Both the position numbers and the translations under genes were made by a program. From Clostridia bacterium (GTDB taxonomy: Bacteria > Bacillota > Clostridia > Christensenellales > DTU072), in NCBI GenBank assembly GCA_028699795.1, contig JAQVTZ010000003.1, positions 19,190-40,782 on the forward strand: a stretch of 21,593 nt of DNA, read 5' to 3'. Positions 14,431 to 21,469 of the stretch are shown one piece after another (position 1 is the stretch's first letter; each line of letters starts with the position of its first letter). The notes beneath the pieces were generated by a model. The model was given only the letters and a program-made list of their open reading frames with translations. It made no database searches and was not told where the DNA came from.

Positions 14431-15768
14431 ATGAAGAAGTATTATTTAGCAATAGACATAGGCGCTAGTAGTGGTAGGCATATTATTGGATGGCTTGAAG
14501 AAGGTCGAATCATAAGCAGTGAAATATACCGCTTTGTAAACTCTATAGAGAATATAAACGGCCATTTAACATGGAATATGGCAAAGATATTTCAAGAAGT
14601 CTTAAACGGGCTTAAGATAGCATTTAAGAAATACGGGAATATTGAAAGTATGGCAATAGACACTTGGGGCGTAGATTATGTATTGATGAAAGAACATCAG
14701 CAAGTTTTACCTGTCTACGCCTACCGTGACAACAGAACCGAAGACGCCATCAAGAGAGTTCATAATATAATTCCATTTGATATTTTGTATGGAAGAACGG
14801 GTATTCAGTTTCAGCCATTTAATACGATTTATCAATTGTTCTGGGATAAGCTTAACGGGAGGCTGGAAGGTGTTACAAGTATTCTTATGATTCCTGAGTA
14901 TCTGAACTACTTGCTCACTGGTAAGATTATAAAAGAGTATACCAATGCAACAACAACAGGTCTTATTCATACTCGTACGAAATCATTTGACGGTTTCATA
15001 TTAAATAAGTTAGGTTTTAATGAAAAATTATTTGTAGACCCGCAACTTTCAGGCGCATTTGTGGGCAATCTTACAGACGAAATATCAAAAAAGGTGAAAG
15101 GCCAAACAAAAGTTATATTGTGTAATAGCCATGATACTGCTAGCGCAGTATTTGGTATAGATATGCCTGATAATGGTCCTTATATCTCAAGTGGAACATG
15201 GTCTCTATTAGGTATGAAGCAGGATATTGCCCATACTGATGCAAAGAGTAGGACAGATAATTTCTCTAATGAGGGGAATGCCAACAGAACTTTTAGATAC
15301 CAGAAAAATATCATGGGAATGTGGATAGTCAATCAGACGATTAAGGAGTTAAAACAAAATATAACGGTAGAAGATTTTGTGAAGCTTGCAGAAGGTAGCT
15401 CATATCATTCCGTCATTGATATAAATAATAATGATTTTCTTTCACCCAAAAATATGATAGAAACAATACATAAAAATATGATAAACAATAAACATTCTGT
15501 CACAGAAGATATCGGAAATATTGCAAGTTGCATCTTTCATAGTATTGCAGCATCGTATAAAGAATCTTTAGAGCAACTGGAATATAATATTAAGAAAAAA
15601 TTTGACACGCTGTATATTTTCGGCGGCGGCGCGAAGAACAGGTATTTAAATAAATTAACAGAAAAATATACTGGAAAGAAAGTGATTGCCTTACCGATTG
15701 AAGCATCAGCTATAGGAAATTTAAAGTCGCAAATCATGGCAGGAGAAAAAAATGAACCGATACAATGA
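14431..15768 (+). CDS. rhaB: Rhamnulokinase
   Basis: RhaB phosphorylates L-rhamnulose to L-rhamnulose 1-phosphate with ATP. The 445-aa product belongs to the FGGY kinase family: phosphate-binding loop YYLAIDIGASSGR at the N-terminus, the DTWGVDYVL stretch (about 74-82), SSGTWSLLG (about 254-262), and the adenosine-site FGGGAKNRYLNKLT near residue 395. The C-terminal IEASAIGNLKSQIMAG matches rhamnulokinases. It is some 30-45 residues shorter than E. coli RhaB. In-frame codons upstream are rejected: the ATG at 14422 overlaps the -10 box, and earlier ones precede the promoter. The ATG at 14431 has no Shine-Dalgarno, consistent with leaderless translation. The 3' end overlaps rhaA by 17 bp. Confidence 0.95.
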   Translation: MKKYYLAIDIGASSGRHIIGWLEEGRIISSEIYRFVNSIENINGHLTWNMAKIFQEVLNGLKIAFKKYGNIESMAIDTWGVDYVLMKEHQQVLPVYAYRDNRTEDAIKRVHNIIPFDILYGRTGIQFQPFNTIYQLFWDKLNGRLEGVTSILMIPEYLNYLLTGKIIKEYTNATTTGLIHTRTKSFDGFILNKLGFNEKLFVDPQLSGAFVGNLTDEISKKVKGQTKVILCNSHDTASAVFGIDMPDNGPYISSGTWSLLGMKQDIAHTDAKSRTDNFSNEGNANRTFRYQKNIMGMWIVNQTIKELKQNITVEDFVKLAEGSSYHSVIDINNNDFLSPKNMIETIHKNMINNKHSVTEDIGNIASCIFHSIAASYKESLEQLEYNIKKKFDTLYIFGGGAKNRYLNKLTEKYTGKKVIALPIEASAIGNLKSQIMAGEKNEPIQ

Positions 15769-16996
15769 AGCAAAAATAATATATCAAAAATATGGCGTTG
15801 ATACAGATAATGCAATTGCTGTATTAAAACAAATTCCCATATCGATACATTGCTGGCAGGGAGACGATATCAGCGGGTTTGAACATAACAGCGCACTATC
15901 TGGAGGCATTCAGATCACAGGTAATTATTTCGGGAAAGCTAGTACCCCTAAAGAATTGATGCAAGACTTCGATAAAGCAATATCACTTATTGGAGGCAAA
16001 AAAAGAATCAATCTTCATGCGATATATGCAATTTCAGATTCGCCTGTTGACAGAGACAAGCTAGAACCCAAACATTTTAATAAATGGATAGAGTATGCGC
16101 AAGAGAGGAATCTTGGAATTGATTTCAATCCTACCTTCTTCTCACATGAAATGTCCAAAAGCGGATTGACATTATCCAGTCCGGATAAAGTGGTGAGGGA
16201 TTATTGGATAAGACATGCTAAAGCTTGTAGAAAAATTGCAGCGTATATAGGGGAAAGACTTAATTCTCCTTGTTTATGTAACATATGGATCCCTGATGGG
16301 TATAAAGATATTCCTGCAGATAGATTGACACCAAGATTAAGGCTTAAAGAAAGTCTAGATCAGATTTTTTCAGTGTCTTACGATAGAAAATTTATTATTG
16401 ACGCACTAGAAAGTAAGGTCTTTGGAATTGGCGTAGAAAGTTATACGGTAGGTTCTGCAGAATTTTATAGCAATTATGCAAGCAAAAATGGGATATGCTG
16501 TTTGTTGGATAATGGGCATTTTCATCCCACAGAAATGGTTAGCGATAAGATTTCCAGCCTATTGCTTTTTCATGATAAAGTAGCGTTACATGTTACGCGA
16601 CCTGTTCGTTGGGACAGCGATCATGTTGTGCTTTTAGAGGACGAACTAAAAGAAATCGCCAAGGAAATTGTCAGAAACAATGCAACAGACAAGGTCTTAA
16701 TTGGTCTTGATTATTTCGATGCAAGCATTAATAGAATCGCTGCTTGGGTGATAGGCACAAGGAACATGCAAAAAGCATTGTTATATGCGCTTTTAGAACC
16801 ATCCAAAATGCTAAAGAAACTTCAAGATTGCGGAAACTTTACCAAGTTAATGATGATAACCGAAGAATTAAAAACTTTACCCTTCGGAGATATATGGAAT
16901 GAATATTTAAGAGTATTCAATCTCGATAATAATTGGTATAATGAGATAGAAAGATATGAAAATGAAGTATTAAGAGAGAGAAATGAAAATGAATGA
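15752..16996 (+). CDS. rhaA: L-rhamnose isomerase
   Basis: RhaA converts L-rhamnose to L-rhamnulose using a divalent metal pair such as Mn(II), the first step of the pathway. The 414-aa length is normal. Family stretches include SIHCWQGDD near residues 31-39, SGGIQITGNYFGKA, LHAIYA, a GVESYTVGS block, LLDNGHFHPTEMVSDKI with metal-binding acidic and His residues, and LHVTRPVRWDSDHVV. The ATG at 15752 has AGGAG 6 nt upstream, within the end of rhaB, and its last 14 bp overlap rhaD. The gene order rhaB-rhaA-rhaD equals that of E. coli rhaBAD. Confidence 0.97.
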   Translation: MNRYNEAKIIYQKYGVDTDNAIAVLKQIPISIHCWQGDDISGFEHNSALSGGIQITGNYFGKASTPKELMQDFDKAISLIGGKKRINLHAIYAISDSPVDRDKLEPKHFNKWIEYAQERNLGIDFNPTFFSHEMSKSGLTLSSPDKVVRDYWIRHAKACRKIAAYIGERLNSPCLCNIWIPDGYKDIPADRLTPRLRLKESLDQIFSVSYDRKFIIDALESKVFGIGVESYTVGSAEFYSNYASKNGICCLLDNGHFHPTEMVSDKISSLLLFHDKVALHVTRPVRWDSDHVVLLEDELKEIAKEIVRNNATDKVLIGLDYFDASINRIAAWVIGTRNMQKALLYALLEPSKMLKKLQDCGNFTKLMMITEELKTLPFGDIWNEYLRVFNLDNNWYNEIERYENEVLRERNENE

Positions 16997-17801
16997 TATT
17001 AAAACCGCGCCCTTTATGACGAAAGCTATCATGCTTATCTCCAATATGTACCGATTAGGATGGGATGAGAGAAATGGAGGTAACCTTAGTTATATTTTAT
17101 ATGACCAAGACATCAATGAGTTTCTTGACACAACACAAGTAATAAGAAAAATACCTATTAATTTCAATGCTAGAGAACTTCGCAATAAGATCTTTCTTGT
17201 AACAGGAACCGGTAAATACTTTAAGAATGTCGAATACAATCCTGAAGAGAATTTAGGCGTTATACAGATATCAGAAGACGGAGAATACGCTAATCTTCTT
17301 TGGGGGTTTTTAGATGGAGGCACATTTACAAGCGAATTGCCTTCACATTTAATGAGTCATATTGAGAGGCTGAAAGAAGATAATCATCACAGAGTGGTTA
17401 TTCATACCCATCCTACAAATCTGATTGCGATGACGCTTATTCATGAATTAGACGAAAAGTCTTTTACAAAGACTTTATGGAAACTTGCGACGGAGTGTAT
17501 CGTTGTATTTCCTGAAGGTGTAGGAGTCTTGCCTTGGATGCTTTGTGGGAATACTGATATCGGAAGGGCGACTGCAGATAAAATAAAAGGATTTAGAGCG
17601 TGTGTATGGGCTGCGCACGGAATATTTGGGACAGGAACATCCTTAGACGAGACATTTGGTCTTATAGAGACAATTGAAAAAGCAGCAGAGATTTATATGT
17701 TATGCCAGGGTCAACAAATAATAAACAGCATAACTGATGATCAACTAAAAGCCATTGCTTTAGCTTTTAAGGTTAAAGTCAAAGCAGGTTGGTTGTTATA
17801 A
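16983..17801 (+). CDS. rhaD: Rhamnulose-1-phosphate aldolase
   Basis: RhaD splits L-rhamnulose 1-phosphate into dihydroxyacetone phosphate and L-lactaldehyde; it is a Zn-dependent class II aldolase. The 272-aa product has the N-terminal WDERNGGNLSY turn for phosphate binding, the TSELPSHLMSH region with the catalytic Glu, the HTHPTN metal motif, and a third His ligand in WAAHGIFG. The start could be the ATG at 16983 or at 16989; the AGAGAGAG run is 3 and 9 nt before them. It closes the rha operon. No lactaldehyde reductase or rhamnose transporter follows. Immediately after the stop is a weak dyad (AATTGC/GCAATT, 17801-17815) without a T-run. Confidence 0.96.
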   Translation: MKMNDIKTAPFMTKAIMLISNMYRLGWDERNGGNLSYILYDQDINEFLDTTQVIRKIPINFNARELRNKIFLVTGTGKYFKNVEYNPEENLGVIQISEDGEYANLLWGFLDGGTFTSELPSHLMSHIERLKEDNHHRVVIHTHPTNLIAMTLIHELDEKSFTKTLWKLATECIVVFPEGVGVLPWMLCGNTDIGRATADKIKGFRACVWAAHGIFGTGTSLDETFGLIETIEKAAEIYMLCQGQQIINSITDDQLKAIALAFKVKVKAGWLL

Positions 17802-17847
17802 ATTGCAATGCAATTATGGATATACGAAGTCAAGTTTCATTGTAAAT

Positions 17848-18075
17848 CACTTCATAAACACGATTTAAAAAAGTGATACGCTTTGTGCGCAAATTGGCTT
17901 TACAACCATTCGGCTATTTTTCCTCGTCTCATCGCGCTTTTACTTATTACTTTGGGGTAAAAGCGTGCAAACCGTAACACGGTTTGAAGGCTCGGTATCC
18001 CGATACGCCTCTTCGGAAAGTCACCGCATTTGGACAGAAAATTCATCAAATCTAGCTCGAAGTATTTATGAAGTG
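17848..18075 (-). repeat. MITE-like non-coding element, copy D of the two-hairpin cassette
   Basis: This fills most of the 406-bp gap between rhaD and the Fur-family gene. CACTTCATAAA (17848-17858) and TTTATGAAGTG (18065-18075) form perfect 11-bp inverted repeats at its ends. Inside, on the minus strand, are hairpins CAAACCG/CGGTTTG (17986-17980 with 17974-17968) and CGCTTTTAC/GTAAAAGCG (17965-17957 with 17943-17935), aligned base for base with the cassette in copy B (shared run GTTTGCACGCTTTT). An extra dyad, GTATC/GATAC, sits beside them. There is no ORF and no clear target-site duplication. Confidence 0.75.
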
Positions 18076-18097
18076 TTTCCTTAAATGATTTTTGTAT

Positions 18098-18126
18098 TTG
18101 ACAGTATAAAAAAACAGTGTTATAAT
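18098..18126 (+). promoter_or_regulatory. Promoter of the fur/zur-znu operon
   Basis: Perfect TTGACA (18098-18103), a 17-nt spacer, and perfect TATAAT (18121-18126). The expected start near 18133 lies at the edge of the Fur-type operator. Confidence 0.92.
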
Positions 18127-18136
18127 TTTGTCGAAA

Positions 18137-18153
18137 ATGAGAATAATTCTCAT
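18137..18153. promoter_or_regulatory. Fur-family operator (17-bp palindrome)
   Basis: ATGAGAATAATTCTCAT is a perfect 8-1-8 inverted repeat that contains the 7-1-7 Fur-family layout TGAnAATnATTnTCA. It overlaps the transcription start of the operon encoding a Fur-family protein, so autoregulation is expected. The sequence resembles a classic Fur box more than the B. subtilis Zur box. Confidence 0.85.
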
Positions 18154-18207
18154 ATTAAGAGAGCAATATGGTTGTAAAACAGCGTTACTCCTTAAGGTGG
18201 GGGCGTT

Positions 18208-18597
18208 ATGCAAAATTATCAAACACGGCAAAAACAGCTCGTAGCGGATTTTTTTAAAGAGCACCGCGGCAAAGAGTTCACGGTTGCAGAAGTGGTCAAA
18301 AGGTTAAAAGGTGAGGTGGGACTGAGTTCGGTATACCGCATTATCGGACGATTGGAAGCAGAAGGCAAGCTAAAAAAAGAGTATAAAGAAAGCCCAAAAG
18401 CCGCCGCAGTATACCGCTATTTCGATTATGAAGTATGTCCAAAACACCTTCACCTCAAGTGTACTGAATGCGGCGATGTATCCCATCTTTCGGTAGAAGC
18501 GACTAAGGAAATTGTCAAAATCATCGGGAAAGATTTCGTGCTGAACAAAGAGCAAACCACTCTTTTGGGGATTTGCAGCAATTGCAAAAAGGGGTAA
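18208..18597 (+). CDS. Fur-family metal-responsive repressor, probably Zur
   Basis: The 129-aa product has an N-terminal winged helix (about 1-80, with the recognition stretch LSSVYRIIGRLEAEGKL) and a C-terminal dimerisation domain with metal sites: CPKHLHLKCTECG (about 77-89) and a CSNC pair (about 124-127) that form the structural zinc site with the CTEC pair. Members repress metal uptake genes when metal-loaded. Being first in an operon with znuA-znuC-znuB points to zinc (Zur), but iron or manganese sensing cannot be excluded, and the operator looks Fur-like. ATG 18208 is preceded by AAGGTGG. The next gene starts 4 nt after the stop. Confidence 0.92.
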   Translation: MQNYQTRQKQLVADFFKEHRGKEFTVAEVVKRLKGEVGLSSVYRIIGRLEAEGKLKKEYKESPKAAAVYRYFDYEVCPKHLHLKCTECGDVSHLSVEATKEIVKIIGKDFVLNKEQTTLLGICSNCKKG

Positions 18598-18601
18598 TTT
18601 C

Positions 18602-19516
18602 ATGCAAAAAGTGGGGATCATTTTGTTGATAGCTGTTTTGGTTTTTTTGGCGCTGTCGTTTTGTTTCGGTTGCAATGAAATGCCGCAAAAAGACGGGTTA
18701 TTGATTATTACAACAATTTATTCTTATTATGATTTTGCCCGCGAGGTATGTGCGGGAGTAGATGGTGTGCGTATCGAAATGCTGTTGCATCCTGGGGCCG
18801 AAAGTCATACTTTCGAGCCTACTCCAAAAGATATCATATTATTGGAGCAATGCGATTTATTTCTTTATACAGGCGGAGAAAACGACTTTTGGGTAACGAC
18901 TGTCGTTGGCAATCTCGATAACAAGGACATGGAAAAGGTATCTATGTTGGACTTGATTGTGAAGGAGCTTGAACAGGGTACTCACTTGCATATAGATCCT
19001 CATGTATGGACATCGCTTCGCAACGCGCAACAGATTGTCTCAGAAATCGCCGCAAGGCTTGCATTGGTAGACGCGTCGCATGCCGAGGCGTACCTTGACA
19101 ATGCGTCTCAGTACAATGATAAGCTGAAAGAGTTGGACGAACAGTTTTCTACGATGACAAAAAACGCATTGCGGGATACTTTTATTGTTGCAGATCGATT
19201 CCCGCTGAAATATTTTGTAGAGGATTACGGACTACACTATTACGCCGCTTTTGATGGTTGTTCTGCGGGAACAGAGATGTCAACGGGGACCATTGCTCTC
19301 CTGTCGGACAAAGTCAAAGAGTTAGGTGTGCCTGTCGTTTTTGTCATCGAGCTTTCCAAAGGCGATATCGCGCGAACCGTGACGGAAAACACCAATGCCA
19401 CAATAAGCACTTTTTATACTTGTCACAATGTTACCGCGGAGGATTTTGAAACAGGTAGAAGCTATTACGACATGATGCTTTGCAATTATCATTCGTTATC
19501 GGAGGCACTTCATTGA
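18602..19516 (+). CDS. znuA: Metal (probably zinc) ABC transporter substrate-binding lipoprotein
   Basis: This 304-aa cluster A-I binding protein has a hydrophobic signal peptide and a probable lipobox at CFGC, giving Cys24 as the lipid-anchored residue on the outer face of the membrane. Metal-site residues visible are His69 (GAESHTFEP) and His134 (DPHVWTS). At the place of the usual third His ligand the sequence is ADRFPLKYF, with Asp198; a similar DRFP stretch occurs in many clostridial relatives as I recall them. A Glu in VVFVIELSKGD may complete the site. The long His-rich loop of E. coli ZnuA is reduced to the short GTHLHID. AAAGGGG precedes the ATG at 18602. The stop overlaps the start of the ATPase gene (TTGA). 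Confidence 0.9.
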   Translation: MQKVGIILLIAVLVFLALSFCFGCNEMPQKDGLLIITTIYSYYDFAREVCAGVDGVRIEMLLHPGAESHTFEPTPKDIILLEQCDLFLYTGGENDFWVTTVVGNLDNKDMEKVSMLDLIVKELEQGTHLHIDPHVWTSLRNAQQIVSEIAARLALVDASHAEAYLDNASQYNDKLKELDEQFSTMTKNALRDTFIVADRFPLKYFVEDYGLHYYAAFDGCSAGTEMSTGTIALLSDKVKELGVPVVFVIELSKGDIARTVTENTNATISTFYTCHNVTAEDFETGRSYYDMMLCNYHSLSEALH

Positions 19517-20223
19517 ACAAGCTTGTGGAATGCAACAATTTAACCATTGCTTACGACAAAAATATTGTTCTCGAAAAGGTAAATTTCGAAATTTACGAGG
19601 GCGAATACTTATGTGTTGCCGGAGAAAACGGGAGCGGAAAAAGCACGCTTATCAAAAGCATTCTAGGATTGAAATCGCCTTCGACGGGAAGCATAGAGTT
19701 TTTCGGTTTTCGCAAAAATGAGATTGGTTATCTTCCGCAACAAACCGCCGTGCAAAAAGATTTTCCAGCAGGAGTATTCGAAATTGCTCTGTCTGGGTGC
19801 CTAAACCGCTCAGGATGGAGACCGTTTTATAGTAAAGAAGACAAACTTCTAGCAAAAATAAACTTAGAACTTATGGGAGTATACGGGCTTCGCAAAAGGT
19901 GTTTTTGCCAGTTGAGCGGCGGAGAACAGCGAAGGGTTTTGCTTGCGAGAGCGCTGTGCTCGGCAAGAAAACTGCTTGTGTTAGATGAGCCTGTAAGCGG
20001 GTTAGACCCTGCCGCCGCACGCGAATTCTATACGACGATGCGCTATATCAACCAAAACAGACACATGACCATTCTTATGGTTACGCACGATATCGATTTG
20101 GCATTGCATGATGCGGACAGGGTGCTTTATGTGAAAGGCGGAACCGCCCATTGTTCAACAGCCGAAGAGTTCCGCAAGAGCGAAGAGACCCAAAAGTGGA
20201 TGGGAGGACAGAATAATGCTTGA
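19513..20223 (+). CDS. znuC: Metal ABC transporter ATP-binding protein
   Basis: The 236-aa ATPase powers the importer. It shows Walker A GENGSGKST (about 38-46), the signature LSGGEQRR, Walker B LLVLDEP, and the switch His in VTHD. The start is TTG at 19513: GGAGG at 19501-19505 is 7 nt upstream, and TTGA overlaps the stop of the binding-protein gene by 3 bases. The in-frame codon at 19480 has no ribosome binding site and would extend into the upstream gene. Its 3' end overlaps the permease gene by 8 bp. The metal is assigned from its neighbours. Confidence 0.93.
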   Translation: MNKLVECNNLTIAYDKNIVLEKVNFEIYEGEYLCVAGENGSGKSTLIKSILGLKSPSTGSIEFFGFRKNEIGYLPQQTAVQKDFPAGVFEIALSGCLNRSGWRPFYSKEDKLLAKINLELMGVYGLRKRCFCQLSGGEQRRVLLARALCSARKLLVLDEPVSGLDPAAAREFYTTMRYINQNRHMTILMVTHDIDLALHDADRVLYVKGGTAHCSTAEEFRKSEETQKWMGGQNNA

Positions 20224-21070
20224 AAGTGTGCTAACCATGTTTTCTTATCCTTTTTTAATAAGAGCGCTGATTGCGGGCGTTTCGGTTGCGCTTGCTTCTT
20301 CTTTGTTGGGCACAACGCTTGTATTAAAGCGGTACTCGATGATAGGCGACGGCTTGTCTCATGTCAGTTTCGGTTGCCTTGCGGTTGCGGCCGCACTCAA
20401 TTGGGCACCGCTTGCGCTCACATTGCCTGTGGTATCGGCAGCGGCTTTTTTACTGTTGAAACTCAACAACAACAAAAAGATCTTCGGAGACGCCGCAATC
20501 GCGCTGATTACCTGCGCGGCGCTTGCGGTAGGTGTTATTGTTATTTCGGTTACTACGGGTATGAATGTAGATGTCTACAATTATATGTTCGGAAGTATTT
20601 TGTCTATCACTAAAACGGATATGATTGTAAGCGTTACAATTTCTTCCAGTGTCATTTTGGTGTTTGTATTGCTGTTCCACAGAATCTTTGCAGTTACTTT
20701 CGACGAGCCATTTTCCAAGGCTACGGGTCTAAAAACAGGTGCCTATCAAACGCTATTTGCGCTTTCTACCGCTGTAACAATAGTAATTGGGATGCGCCTC
20801 GTGGGTGCATTGCTGATTTCGGGATTGTTAATTTTCCCTCCGCTCTCGGCAATGAGAGTGTGCAAAACTTTCAAATCTACAACAATCTTTTCTGCAATTC
20901 TATCCGTTTTGTGCTTTTTTGCAGGGCTTGTATTGTCGTTTCTAGCCAATTTGCCTGCAGGTGCAACCGTTATTGTGATGAATGCAGCGGTATTCTGCTG
21001 TTTGTTTGCATTCGGAAAATTGGTTTACCTTATCCGCCAATATAAAACTAAGGGAAAAACGATACAATAA
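20216..21070 (+). CDS. znuB: Metal ABC transporter permease
   Basis: The 284-aa permease of the ABC-3 family has about eight membrane helices. The conserved ABC-3 features are visible: the DGLSHVSFG stretch (about 44-52), GMNVDVYNYMFGSIL in the middle, and the GALLISGLLIFPPLSA stretch near residue 200. It forms the channel of the metal importer with the ATPase and lipoprotein encoded upstream. ATG 20216 has GGAGG upstream. It is the last gene of the operon; a terminator follows at 21132-21182. Confidence 0.94.
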   Translation: MLESVLTMFSYPFLIRALIAGVSVALASSLLGTTLVLKRYSMIGDGLSHVSFGCLAVAAALNWAPLALTLPVVSAAAFLLLKLNNNKKIFGDAAIALITCAALAVGVIVISVTTGMNVDVYNYMFGSILSITKTDMIVSVTISSSVILVFVLLFHRIFAVTFDEPFSKATGLKTGAYQTLFALSTAVTIVIGMRLVGALLISGLLIFPPLSAMRVCKTFKSTTIFSAILSVLCFFAGLVLSFLANLPAGATVIVMNAAVFCCLFAFGKLVYLIRQYKTKGKTIQ

Positions 21071-21131
21071 GCGTAATTCGATATTCTTAAAACAAATTAT
21101 TTGACTTTTTTATTTTAAAAGATATACAATG

Positions 21132-21182
21132 TTTGCATATAAGGAATCAAACACATAGTTTCCTTAGATGCGAAAATTTTTT
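21132..21182 (+). terminator. Probable terminator of the znu operon
   Basis: TTTGCAT-AT-AAGGAA (21132-21146) pairs with TTCCTT-AG-ATGC(G)AAA (21160-21175) around a 13-nt loop, with one internal mismatch pair and one bulged G, followed by six T residues (21177-21182). It lies 62 nt after the permease stop. Confidence 0.6.
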
Positions 21183-21206
21183 AGTATGAATTAGCCTGAA
21201 GTAATC

Positions 21207-21316
21207 AGAGGAGAAGCACCGCCACCATTGTGACGGCACTCCTCTATACTTATGCAGAAACGGGCTATTTCAGATGGGTTCTTTTGCGCCGCGTCTTTGC
21301 GCGGCGCAAGGAACCC
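21207..21316. other. Two strong hairpins in the znuB-PII gap
   Basis: Within the 399-bp stretch without genes (21071-21469), AGAGGAG (21207-21213) pairs with CTCCTCT (21239-21245) and encloses GC-rich partial pairing. GGGTTC plus TTGCGCCGCG (21276-21293) pairs with 21300-21316 over about 16 bp, with one bulged base and a 6-nt loop. Neither is followed by a T-run on either strand, so they are not clear terminators. Their function is unknown. Confidence 0.7.
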
Positions 21317-21370
21317 AAAAACCAAAGAGAAACTATCAATTTATTTCCAGTTGAACCCAAAGATTACATT

Positions 21371-21469
21371 TTATCCATAACGCCACACTCCACACTAAAT
21401 CACCCTTATTTGCAATTTGTACATTGTAATTTGTAATTTTGATTTAATTTGTACACTGTAATTTGCAAT
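21371..21469 (-). repeat. Dispersed intergenic repeat, copy C (reverse, truncated)
   Basis: Read on the minus strand from 21433 it gives CAAATTACAATG, TACAAATTGCAAATAAGG and GATTTAG, then heptads GTGTGGA, GTGTGGC and GTTATGG, then ATAAA. This is the same order as copies A and B but with three GTGTGGA-type heptads rather than five. A further degenerate unit (21434-21469) continues to the PII stop codon. The terminal hairpin of copies A and B is missing. Confidence 0.85.

Noticed and set aside
21207..21245. tRNA or small stable RNA fold
   Set aside because: There is only one outer stem with irregular inner pairing. No anticodon arm, T-loop motif or CCA end is visible.
21230..21436. Plus-strand open frame of 68 codons near the right end
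   Set aside because: It runs through the GGGTTC hairpin and reversed repeat copy C. No ribosome binding site or family resemblance is visible.
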